Part shown: positions 44,628 to 56,200 of the stretch, in pieces | Layout of the letters: each line of letters starts with the position of its first letter | Numbering within the stretch: the first letter of the stretch is position 1 | Assembly (NCBI GenBank): GCA_019925105.1 | Contig: JAHGAU010000015.1 | Coordinates: 310,001 to 374,000 of the forward strand | Length of the DNA: 64,000 nt | From: Niebla homalea | Lineage: Eukaryota; Ascomycota; Lecanoromycetes; Lecanorales; Ramalinaceae | Direction of reading: 5' to 3' | Notes under the pieces: generated by a model | What the model saw: the letters and a program-made list of their open reading frames with translations, nothing else | What the model was told of the DNA's origin: nothing | The model's database searches: none | Made by a program: the position numbers and the translations under genes

Positions 44628-46468
44628 ATGCTCCAGCTCCTCCAGCAGCCACAGACCTTCGGTGTCATCTGTGTTGTAGCTACAGCTCTTCTATCAATTT
44701 TTTATGTGAAGAGGCGCAGATCGAGCTCGTCTATCCCATTGTACAAACCTCGAAATTCGGCCACAGGAGGCGCAAAGAGAAGATGGATGTTCGACTCAGT
44801 CAACCTCCTCCAAGAAGGTTACCAGCAAGTATGTGACAGATGGCTTGTGTAATACCGCATCACTGACTATCGTATAGTTTTGTGGCAAGCCTTTCAGAAT
44901 CTGGACAACCGAGGGGATTCAGGTGGTAATTCCACCAGATTTTGTGGATCAATTAAAGTTGCTGCTGGACCATACATTCCCATCGGCACTGCGCAGTGTA
45001 TTCACAGAGACCATGAAAACGTCAAGCTGTGCCTGACCTGAATTTCTAGTTCTTCCTGCACGACTATCTATGGCCCATCGAGCCATCCAAACTAGATTAC
45101 GGGCATGTCATTTTGAAGAATGATCTCAACAAAAATATGGGTATGCAATCTCGAGCCAAGTGACAATTGATCTAGGCTCCGCTGAGGTTCATGACTAGGG
45201 TTGATCTTTCAAGACGTCCGGGATGAGATCGATGTCGTGTTTCCTGACGAGTTCCCAGGGACGAGTGGTGAGATCACCATTACCCCACAACCGGCAAGAT
45301 TAATAAACAAGTGAGACCAGAATTACGATCCATTCCCGTTTATCCAAGAGTACTGCGGCTGGTAAGCCGAATCAATGGAAAGATTTTTGTCGGCAATGGC
45401 CTTCATCAGAACGAGGAATGGATCGATATAAGTTGCAATGTAAGATTTTCGTACGCGAATCATTCATTGCGTGTGTTTCTGCTTAGACGCCACAGTACAC
45501 AAAGAACATCTTTCTCTCCTCTGCAAAGCTCAGATATTTTCATCCTTGGCTTCGGCCATTCATCCAATACTTCATTGCGGAACTTCGAACGGTCTGGAAA
45601 TGCAACGCTAGAGCACGAGACCTCATTTCCCCCATCATCGAGCAAAGACGGATCCAAGAGAGAGACAAAGATTATAAAAAGCCAAATGACGCGATTGAAT
45701 GGCTTAGAGACCTCGTTCCTGAACCAGACAAGAATGACCCCCACTTTCACGGCATTTCGCAGCTGGGTATTGGGGCTGTGTCTGTTAATACTACAAGTCA
45801 ACTGATCACCAATTCGATATTCAATCTTGCGACATATCCTGAGTACGAGATACCTTTGAGGCAAGAGGTGGAGTCGGTGCTCATGAGATACGGTGGCAAA
45901 TGGACGCTCGAAAGTATGGGAGAGTTGAAGAAGCTTGATAGCTTCATAAAGGAGACATTGCGCCATAGCGGACATTTGACCGGTATGCTTCTCACCCAAA
46001 CAGCAGTCATTCCAGATTGACTAAACAAAGCATCCAACAGCTACCTTCCAGCGAAAGGCCCTTCGACCGATCAAGTTATCAGACGGGAGCCACATACCTG
46101 CTGGTACCTTCACCTTCTCCCCTGCTAACGCAATCAATTTCGACCCCACCATATACCCGGATGCGGAAATCTTCGACGGTCTGCGATTCTACAAGCTCCG
46201 ACAGGCCGCCGCAGAAGATGAGAGAAAATATCAGCTCACATCTATTACCAACACACAGATGCAATTTGGAAGTGGTAGACATGCTTGTCCGGGTAGATGG
46301 CTCGCCAGCCATGAAATCAAGCTAGTTCTTGCGGCTGTGCTCAGTCATCATATCGTCAAGTTGAAGGAGGGCGAGGGAAGGCCGAAGAGTCTTGTGTTTC
46401 AGACCAATCAGCTTCCAGATCCTAAGGCAGAGATCCTTTTTAGGCAACGGACGGACACCGATTCCTAG
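44628..46468 (+). CDS. Cytochrome P450, kaurene-oxidase/GA14-synthase-like
   Basis: Seven exons: 44628-44828, 44878-44997, 45050-45140, 45199-45267, 45312-45439, 45487-45982 and 46041-46468; 510 residues with phases closing. At first sight the region looks decayed, because no long frame covers the first kilobase, but six short introns (44-58 nt) rebuild a complete protein. After the signal anchor come FCGKPFRIWTTEG, YGHVILKNDLNKNMG, VYPRVLRLVSRINGKIFVG, NEEWIDISCN, the I-helix GAVSVNTTSQLIT, the K-helix KETLRHSGHL, the IPAG beta-sheet and the haem loop FGSGRHACPG (Cys451). These blocks match fungal terpenoid-oxidising P450s of the kaurene oxidase and gibberellin type. The fourth intron (45268-45311) would use an AAG acceptor, which is unusual. 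A terpenoid substrate would fit the UbiA gene; this is inference. Confidence 0.87.
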
Positions 46469-46646
46469 CATTGATGAGTTACTGGTGAGATTCTTTGAAT
46501 ATAGGAGAATTTGCGCAGTAACAATGAAAAACGATTTCCATATCTCGAAGCCGTCAGTTATTGCAAGCAAGATTAAGCGCCTGGGATTGCTTCCACATCT
46601 TCAACATCATGCAGCTAAAGTTGAGATTGACTTGATCATATAATTA

Positions 46647-48504
46647 TCAAGGAACTCGATGCATGTCTTCAGTGGCTAGTCCTGTAGGTGTTATGTCTCG
46701 AAGTTGAGTGATGATTTCATCACCCTCATAACAGGGGTCACGTCCGTTCTGTAGTAGAGATCTCGCGACAGGATTGATTATCTGCAATATCTTCATCGTC
46801 GTAGCGTCCTTGGCTTTCACATCCCGTATGATAGTCTCCAATCTCTTTACGGTAATTGTGGTATTGTGTCTGAACTGAGCCATTAGCAACGTCTTCAAGG
46901 TGGCCGTGAGGGATCGTACACCATATTTGCCATTTTTGGCGCGCACAAAAGTAGAATACCGAGCCCAAGAGCGTCCGTGAGCAATGACCATCTTTTACCA
47001 TACCGCTTCCTGTCGTGGAATCGAACTCTCAAGGCCGATTTGCTTTTATCATCCATACCCTCCCACCCCAGGTGTGTACTCTTAAGGATGGCGTCAATGA
47101 TGAAGCTAGCGTCACCCCTGCCAATGGTCCGAGCACGGTGGTTTCCAGTCTGCCGTTCGCAGGCTTCACTATACTCAAGGTGAAGGCGGATGAGACCCAT
47201 GCGATTTCGGATGGCATCGTCACTCATTCGGACATCAAGTTGGCAGATGAACGAGTAAGCCAGCTCTAGTCCTCGGAACGCGGATGTCCCAGCTGTCGAC
47301 TCCAAGGCTCGAGCGTCATTCCATAAGGGTTCTCTTGCCCATCTTGGAAGTTCGTTCTCCAGAAATTGGAGGCAATCATCCCTCAGTACCTTCTGTATTA
47401 CAACATTCGCAAGGGGCCCCGTCGCGCTCGCTGCTTTGTCACGAGTCAGAGGCGGCTGATGGAATCTCGGGCCACGATTGGGGACCTGTTGATGTGGTTG
47501 CGTGTCGGGCTGGGTCTCAGAAGCCAAAGACGTTTGCGTACTGGGTGTTGATCCTCTAGAGTACATTGTGCTGGGACTACTGGTCGCGGGACTTGCGCCC
47601 TGCGCAAACCCTTCTAAAGCCACAAAATTGCTAGATTGCAATTTTGGCTCGTCAAGGTAGCTTTCTGCAGTGCGCGCAGGTGTTCCTGAGCATCCGACGT
47701 AAGTATTGACCTGAGAGCGCGCCAAGCTGGTAGGTAGGCTCGCCGAAGCCCGTTCACCAGTCGGGTGAGACTCATACATCGCACCACTGTCTCGCATCAA
47801 GATATCATACGTCGGATTATATGCTGAACCTTCATTGTTCTCGTGGATATCTTCCAGGGCTGCAGGAGGCGCATTAGGAAAACCATCTGAGTAAAGGCTC
47901 TGTAATCCTGCGGGATGGGGGGTGCTGGAGACTGAAACAACGTATCCAATCAGCTCTCGAGTCTACTAGCTTGGGTTTGGACACATACAGTCATTGTTTT
48001 CAGGGTCCCACGGAAGTGGCGGAGCTTGATCAGGGGAAGGAGCTCCTGGCTGACTCAAATTCTTCAGGCTCTTTGTTTGTTAGTATGAAAGGTCATCCAT
48101 GTGGGACGGAGCCAGATTACCTGAGGCTCATCAAGCAGGGAGTTAAAGTGTTCTGTTCCCGCGCCCATAAAACAGTCACTTGCAAGAGTATCGCTGTAGC
48201 ACTCGTGGTGGAGGTGTGATGGACTCCCTGGTCTGTCACTCATGCAACGTTAGCGCCGAGCCTCACAGCCACCCACCAATCGAATTGCCTACCTCAGTTC
48301 ACCAGTTAGCGAAAGTATCAGTCTCTGATCACGCGTGCGGGCATTCTCTGGCTGCTGCTGCATTCGGATGGTGAATGGTCCAATGAGGCCTATGTCGTGA
48401 TTCTCAAGGTATTCTTCTATTGCATTTAGAAATTCGGTGCGAGTACTTGTGTTAGACTTAAAATATGAAACTCCTTTGGGATGAAGATGGCCATCGCCAA
48501 GCAT
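46647..48504 (-). CDS. Conserved-looking fungal protein of unknown function
   Basis: Five exons: 48504-48293, 48232-48121, 48061-47989, 47931-46922 and 46874-46647; 544 residues. I do not recognise a named family. The N-terminal part (residues 1-75, MLGDGHLHPKG, then a helix NAIEEYLENHD) is compact. Residues about 75-250 are Pro/Ser-rich and disordered. Residues about 250-500 form a helical, basic domain with blocks VIQKVLRDDCLQFLENELP, WNDARALESTAGT, IGRGDASFIIDAIL, FHDRKRYGKRW and LLCAPKMANM, which reads like a genuine conserved fold. No zinc-cluster, bZIP or kinase motif is present. It lies tail to tail with the P450 (178 bp between stops) at the right edge of the cluster. A regulatory or accessory role is possible but unsupported. 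Confidence 0.75.
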
Positions 48505-51262
48505 TGTGATGTGGAGAATAGCTGGTGCTCAAAGTACCAACGCCAAAATGAAATTCAGACTTTGGACTACAGCCGTGGCACATCCACTCTGGAGTGTTGC
48601 CGTGTCTGAGTCCCCTGAGGCCAGAGCCAGCACCGTACGCTTGACAAAGCAGTCAGGAGCAGAATAAAGCGATCATACATCAAATAGTGCAAAAGGACTG
48701 GAATGAAGTCAAACAGAGCGACGAGGGTGATGGCAGGGACGAATCGATCCAGTGACGACCGGGTTTATCAGAATGCGGCCTTGCCGTACTTCAACGTTAC
48801 AAAGCCTTGCATGCATGCGCCCGGCTTATTTCATACATCCACTGAGCTTAGATAACTTGTCCGGCATCATCACGGCGATTGATGCATGTTCACGCTCTGT
48901 CACGGAGTATTCAATGATGAACAGCCTTGGACTTTGCAGCTGAGCTCTCGAGGTCTTGAACCAAGCAGTCTGCCGTATGAGAAGCAATAGACCCAGGGGG
49001 CCAAGGAATATTGATTATAAATTTAGTGAATAGTGCATTGATGGCATCAGGCTGGCTAGCAGCGTGCCCACTTGAGTACAGATCAGCGACACAACAATAT
49101 ACCTTTTACAACAGATACCCGCTCGGTTCAAGGTCCAATGGGGGGGAAGGTAGATAATCTAGACCAGGTGATTGATAATCACATGCCGCAGTCTTTATTT
49201 AAAATCCAAGTAAGGGTGGACCCTGCAGTCCCCGCCACAACGGTACTTTCGGCAATGCCAAAGGGTACGTAGTCGGTGGTACGTATCTTTTGATCCATTC
49301 AGGCTGTCGGTGCTGTACTCAAGCTTCGATTAGTAAACATCAATCCAGATGGGTAACCGACTTAACAGCGATCGAAGTAACCCTTTCAAATATTACAAAA
49401 GATTGAGAGACCTTGGATATTCTCCATAGCTATGCCGATCGACCTTAGATCAAGCACTTCACCCAGCATGTGCCACATAGGAAAAGGATCCGGGATAGCG
49501 GCCGGCGAAACTACCCGCCTAAAAGGAAAAGGACTTATTTGGTCTCTTACCGCATCGACCTCCAGGCCGAACGCAATCTCGCAGACCCTATTTGAAGAGA
49601 ACTTGCGAGTCCAGCCCACATGCCTCTCAAGCCAGTTCGGACCCCAGCGAACATGCGAGTCGAGGATACAGCATCAGTGAAGATGGAGTCGGTACAAGTC
49701 TCGATGCTCCCACATATCATGGTAGTTGGTCGAGATGAATGATAAGTCATTGCAGGGTATGCATCCAGTCGGAAAAAGCTGTTCGGTCCATGGCAGCTCC
49801 CAAAAAATGGAGAAATGCCATTCCACATGATTCTCTATAGCTGTAAGTACCCTGCACCTCGGTTGTGTCAATGGCATGTGTACTTCGACAACATGAGCTG
49901 GTATTGCAGCTCCAAGGCCTGCGGATGAGGTCCGACCCGATCAACACCCTTCTACCTTGATCTAGCATACGACATGTGGCTTTCATATCATGATTAAAAG
50001 GTAGAGCTCAAAGGAACCTTGTGCACCACCCCGTTCATCGTTAACATTAGTGTCACTGCGAGTTTGATTCATCTCTTGCTTGATTGCGCATGGTCGAATG
50101 AGAGGTTGAAATTGGTCCAGCTACTTCAGCTCTGTCCTCGTCCTTGCCCTCACTGCCAAGACACAGCCTCGAACGAGCACCTAATCGATCCAGTCACCTA
50201 TAGTCTCAAAGCCATCGACGCTGGATTGGCGTGGGTCCAGAAGACCCCTCTAAATCCTGTGGTGCTTAGGGTCGCAGAGAAGGATCTTAGAGAGGTCTGA
50301 TTGTCCACATTCTTACTTTCGAGTAGACTCATACTTCGTACCAGGATCCAATGGTCAATTTTAAAATCCTCTCCACCATTCAGGTTGGTATGAAATGGCA
50401 TGTACCTTTTGATATCTTCGTATCGTCTCTGAAAATAGTACAATTTCATCAGAGTGCTCACGCTGATGCTGGTCTGAGGACTGGACTCCTCGCGCCATCT
50501 CCAAGCAAGCGAACGTTTCTCTTTCCTGGGTCTCCCTACTGAAAGACGCTCATCTCCACATCCGAGAATGATCTAAATACTTACATGTGTATCCTGGGAC
50601 CCGTAGCCGCGACTGGATCTTACAATAAAGTTTTCTGTTGTTCGAGTTATAGGGTGATCTCAAGGTCTGATAATTCATGAAATATAGATAATTAATCAGC
50701 TGGCACTCCTGGTGAGTAGAGATGAATGGAGATGAAGGCGATTTGGTGCAAGTTTGCCCAATGCCCAATCGAAGCTAAAGAATGGACGGAAGGTTTCCCA
50801 CATTTTGCTCGGTGCGTAAGCAGCTCATTTCGGGAGGATGGCGCTATCATAAACACGTAAGAACGCAGGGAGACGTGATAAGCCTCTTGGGCACGTTGCA
50901 AACGCACACAGAATTTGACTTGAGAAGATTTGATACTAGTATTCTGAAAGTATCAGTGTTATCATCTGCTGTGTTCGCGTTTCTATTGAACTTCCTGTCG
51001 CCCGCCATTAAGCTACCTCATCCTACCATGTAACTCCCGAAATATTGTACGATCTCAAACAGTAGTAGTAGTACTTTCGAAATTCTCAAACACGTTTCCG
51101 ACGCTGGAAGAGCAGATTTATCCCAGATAGGTCTAGTCTAAGCCTCGCTAGCGCAAATTGTTGTTCAACGCTGGGTCCGCTAGCGCGGCCACTTGACATT
51201 GCATATTGAGACTGCCATTCCACTGTCGTTCTTAGCAAACCGGCGGCGATGCATGCATTAGC
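48505..51262. other. Gene-free region containing repeat copy B
   Basis: About 2.76 kb between the 544-residue protein and the GPI18 gene. It contains repeat copy B (49598-50181). A 93-codon plus-strand frame (50019-50300) overlaps the copy and its right flank but has no family signature. An AGT trinucleotide run lies at about 51060. This region is the right-hand border of the accessory island. Confidence 0.5.
49598..50181. repeat. Direct repeat, copy B
   Basis: Collinear with copy A (27031-27628) and in the same orientation, 22.6 kb away. It opens with four degenerate 17-bp units (49599-49664), the first and last still containing TGCGAGTC, and continues for about 517 bp alongside the 513 bp of copy A. 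In a hand alignment of 50128-50178 against 27574-27624 I count 15 differences in 51 positions, 13 of them transitions. Confidence 0.8.
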
Positions 51263-52766
51263 ATGCCGCAGTCAGAAACTGCCCCTTCTGCTGCCTCTAG
51301 CACCTCTAATTGGCTTTACAGTCCCCGTCGCCCTCTCCTCTCTCTGACCTGCATCTTCCTTGTCTGGAAGCTCCTTCTGCTATGCGTTGTCCTCTTTAGC
51401 CCCGGCCGTGGCTACGATACCTCGACGTCGCTACTGCTGGAATCGAACTCCCTACCTACTCGTGAACCGCTATCATGGCCCACACGACTGGTCAAGCATC
51501 TAGTGAGCAAGCTGATGAGATGGGACAGTGTATACATGACGCAAATCGCTGCGCGTGGATACACGTATGAGCAAGAATGGGCCTTTGGATATGGATATAC
51601 AAGGGTACTTGGATATATCTATCGGTCAATCGGGGAAATTCGATTCATGACAGGAGTGAGTGAGACTGAGGGGATTGCGCTGGTCGGGATTGTCTTATCT
51701 CATGCGGCGCACTGGTGGAGTGTGTTACTTGTGTACGACGTCTCCAAGGCGGTCTTCTCTCCTGCCATTACAAGAGAGAGTGAAAAGCAGGGTTTTGCAG
51801 TCCTGAGTGCGGTGTTTCATGTCTTGAGTCCTGCGGGAGTGTTCCTCAGTGCGCCATATGCAGAGAGTCTATTTGCGATGCTCACATTTGGTGGTGCATT
51901 CTGGTATTTCCGAGCGAGAACATGCTTTACGAGGGGCGATGAATTGATCGGGGCGATTTGGATCTTTGGCTGTGGCTTGGTCTTCGGGTTGAGTACCTTG
52001 ATAAGAGGGAATGGGCTTCTAAGCGGGCTTCCCCTAGTCTCCGAACTGTTTACGTGCCTCCAAGGGCTACTACGGCTATCGAGGAAGCCCGCAGGTCTTA
52101 AGAGTAAGACGTCCAGGGCTCTTCTCACTCGTTTGATTGTGATTGGGCTTTCTGGAATTGCAATGGCCTTGATCGCGTCATGGCCTCAATATGTGGCGTA
52201 TCAAGAATTCTGCTCCCGTAAAGTACAAGGAGTGAGGAGGCCATGGTGTTCTGATTCTATTCCGAGCATTTTCAACTTTGTGCAGGCTGCAAATTGGTAA
52301 GCAAAGAAACCACTCTCGCTGAATGCAGCTAACGTCTTTCAGGGGCGTCGGCTTCTTTCAATATTGGTCCATATCGAACCTGCCACTCTTCTTCATTGCA
52401 GCTCCAATGCTTTTATTGATGACACTCTCCAGTTTGTGGGCATGGCGTGGCACAATCGTGCCGAACCCCCAAGTGGACAAGCAGCACCGCCTGTTGCAGG
52501 TTTCAAAGGAGGTGTTGCGACGGCTCGCAATACCCCAATTCATTTTGGCTTTCCTTGCACTTACGACTTATCATGTGCAAATAATCACAAGGCTTTCCTC
52601 GGCGTATATGATCTGGTATTGGTGGCTGGCATCGCTAGTAGCGAATGGCAGCAAGGTGAAGTTGTTTGGCAAGGAAGGGAGAGTATCCATAAGTATCATT
52701 CAGTGGATGATAATTTACAGCCTGATCCAGACAGTCCTATTTGCGAGCTTCTTGCCACCTGCATGA
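51263..52766 (+). CDS. GPI18: GPI mannosyltransferase 2 (Gpi18/PIG-V family)
   Basis: Two exons, 51263-52296 and 52343-52766, with a 46-nt intron; 485 residues. Gpi18/PIG-V adds the second mannose to the GPI-anchor precursor in the ER lumen, using dolichol-phosphate mannose, the pathway also fed by the RER2-type enzyme at 9.3 kb. Visible features: a first membrane helix (LTCIFLVWKLLLLCVVLF), the luminal catalytic-loop signature LMRWDSVYMTQIAARGYTYE, SPAGVFLSAPYAESLFA, and a C-terminal helix bundle with HVQIITRLSSAYMIWYWW. Length and hydrophobicity are as usual for the family. Splicing joins NFVQAANW to GVGFFQYWS, which is conserved in the family. Confidence 0.92.
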
Positions 52767-53288
52767 ACGGGTCAGCAGGCTTGGCAACGGCGTAGTAGTC
52801 AGTAATGGCTGTTTGGCGACACCTGCTTGCGTAGCAGGCTGTAGCCTTGTGACTAGATAGCATTCATAAACATTGAACCAAATTTCACAATCTACGAGTC
52901 CATCCCCCAATCACTTTGCGCAACCTCGACAATTACATGTGGATTCAGAAAGGATACCATTACTACATAACACTTTTCACATTACATCGACTTCGTTGGG
53001 TCCGTGACTCCGCGTTCCAACGGCGCTAACGGTCCATGTGGCGTCTCAGATATAGACGCGCCACACTTCGCGGCTTTATGCTCCAACCTGCATGTCATTA
53101 TTGACTCGACGTACGACACTCAGCTTCTCCCAAAATCTTTGACATCAGCACAGACTGACACTTGATATTCCGAATCTTCCCAACCCCTCTCCCACATCAG
53201 TGATCCGACATCCCTGCTGCCTCACCTCGTTCTACTCCTGCATTCCGCTTAAAATCCATGGAGCTACCATAAAAGGCGAAATCAGAAC

Positions 53289-56200
53289 ATGGAGGGTGCG
53301 AATATCTCGGAATTGTTGGCGACGATGCAGTCAGCAATGGATGGCGATATAGATTCCCGGGCTACTTCACCTGGGCCGGGGACGCAAGAGCAAGGCCAGA
53401 AAGAAGATCTTACAAAAGTCACCAGATCAAGACCAAGAACGTACCCCTACGCCCGCTATTTGCCTTACGACGTCGAGAATGAAACGCAGAGGCAGGCAGA
53501 CCTGGAGCAGATACTGAGTCTTCTTTACGTCGCCGTTGAGGCAGGCGATTTTGCCATGGGTGCCCTCCACTGGACACGAGTCCTGAGGACCTGGCTCGAT
53601 CTAAAGTTTGATCCCACAAAAGATCAGAGAATACGCCTTGCCAAATTATATTACCACCTGGCTCTCGCACCAGGCATCGACACCATAGCTACGGAGAAAT
53701 TTGCCAGTACCTTTTGTACGCTCCTGAAACGCAAGCATTATCTCAATGCAGGTGTCGACCTTGTACTTGACTGGAGGCCCATGTTTGCCGAAGTCAAAGC
53801 CTTCGTCATTCCCTCGGAAAGTGGAATGGTGCAGTCGCACCATTTGAAGCGTAACTATCGTACTTTGACCAAGATGTGTTCCTTTGCCCAACAATACTTC
53901 GATCCACGAGAGCTGCCTGCCATGCTGGAGGAGATTCTACCTCACTTCACTACATCGTTTGTAGAAAGCGCCTTCACTGTCGCCGGGATGTTGAATCTTT
54001 TCTTACCAACTTTGCCGGCGCCGCAAGAACGGGAGGACCTCTTACCGCAGCAGTATCTTCCAGCGTTATTCCATATCTGGTCCTTGGTCAATCGGTCAAG
54101 GACCTTTGATATCACGTTTATAGATCTCCTTTCAAGGCTTGCTAGAGACCATCTCCGCGGATGCGCACCATTCTCCGAATTTGGTATCTTCACAGGCGAG
54201 CAAACGTCCACTATCTTTACCGCAATCCTCCGACTGCTCGACATTCCCGTAGGGCAAGCAACCTCGCCATATAGTGGTACTTTAGACCACCTCACCGGTC
54301 TGGCGTTCTGCCTTGAAAGGGACTATAAGAAGCACCCTGTCACGCACAACATCGCAAGGTGGATCATTATGTCACTTTCACCAGAGGCTATGGACGAGCC
54401 GAACTCCATTTTGACAAACCTCGAAGGTCTGATACAAGCTGTTGAGACCTTCTTTCATCCGTCAAATTCAGGTAGCTGGACTCGGACTCTTGCACAATTG
54501 GTTTACTACCTTGCCGACTTCTTCCTGATGCGGTGGCATCATGAACACAACGGTGAGGTGGATGTGCCTGAACCGCGAAAGCTCAACCACCACTTGAGAA
54601 GGCGCTTCGTTCTATGCTTGAGAGACGTCGTTTTCATGGGCATCTATTCCAAGAGTGGCACTGCAATGGACTACAATTTGTCAAGTTTGCGAGCTCTAAC
54701 CTATCTCGAGCCGAGCCTGATACTCCCTGGAGCGCTTCAACGAATTTATCCATCTATGCAAGGTCTTGTGGAAGTACATCGGACGACATCCTCTCTACGT
54801 GCTTTGCAGTCGCTGTCCAGACCAATTGGGCGCACCAAAGGCTTCAGGTGTCACATCACCACGCTTTTAGGTCTGGCTCTTCCAGGAATCGACGCAAACG
54901 ACTTGGACAAGACCATTCACACCTTGTCGTTCATACAATCGGTATGTTACAACATACCGTTTCATGATCTTACTCAGGGAAGGGAAGATGTCAACGGAGA
55001 CATGCTCGCCATGGAATGGATCGCTGGTGAGGTCTCTTGCATGGACCAAGAAGGAACGGATGTTCAACTTGATTATGAATCGGGTTTGAATGATCAAGAT
55101 GAGGAAATGATCCTCAGATCTTCCACCACCGGCTTCCCAGAATTCTTGACCTCCTTCCTGGGTAGAGTCTTTACGCTCCTAGAAAACCTTCCTGATGCCC
55201 AAAGGAACAGGACAGGATCTGCTGAGGAGAACGTGGTCAATACTTTACCAGCCACATTCATGCCCTTACTCGCCTCTTTGTCCCCAGAGCTTTTTGATGT
55301 CGCCCTCAACAAAATCGCGGACTTCATCGCCAATCACGTCATACACCAGGCTCGCGATGCTATGGCCTTCATATGCGGCTCGTTATCAAAAACGAATCCG
55401 CAAAAGACGTTGAAGCGATTAGTGCCTGCTTTGATTGGAGCAATCAGGACCGAAATAGACGAAAATGGCGCTGCTTCAACAAGAAATCAGGGTAACGAGG
55501 TCTTGCCGCGAGATCGGGGCTTGGTATGGAGCGTCAGCATGCTCAGTATGAGCGTAGTGCATGTCGGAGACGCCATCATGCCTTATCGAAAGGAGCTGTT
55601 CGAGATTGCTGTATACATGCAGCAGAAATGCCAAGGTACTCCCACGCTGCATGTCTCCAACTTCTCGCACCACCTGCTGCTCAGCCTTACCGGAACATAC
55701 ACTGTTGATAATCGTCTTTATGAGCCCGACGTCATCTCTCGGGGCATTGGACCGCAGGATTGGGGCATCGGTCCAGATCCCCAAAAGCTTACTATTGCCT
55801 GGCATGTGCCGAAAAGCGAAGAGTGCCGATTTGCACTGGACCTCGTCCTAGCGCAAGGCGGTCTAGCACTCACGGAGTTGAGAAGCTTGCTGGATGGATC
55901 TTCAGGCATCAAGCAAGAGGGTGCTGGTAAAGAATGGTCTGACCACGTTTCTCGAAACCTCATGCTCGTCCGCTTGATGATCTCCGGCGCAGCCGTCCTT
56001 TTCAACTCAAGGAATAAGGATGGCTATACACCCGAAGAATCCGATTCGAATAGCGATACCAACTTACCTGCTGAGCCAAAAGGAGAAGGCCATGAAGATT
56101 CTGACCTGAACTTGGCCAATCTCAATGATGACGGAGCTAGGCCAACGTTTTTCTATGCGGCGGGCTATGTTCTGGACCAGGATGACCAGATCTACGAGAA

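Noticed and set aside
44628..45480. Calling the right-hand P450 a pseudogene
   Set aside because: Short introns with closing phases rebuild every P450 motif in order, so no lesion is required.
50019..50300. 93-codon plus-strand frame as a gene
   Set aside because: It overlaps repeat copy B, has no family motif and is not preserved as an open frame in copy A.
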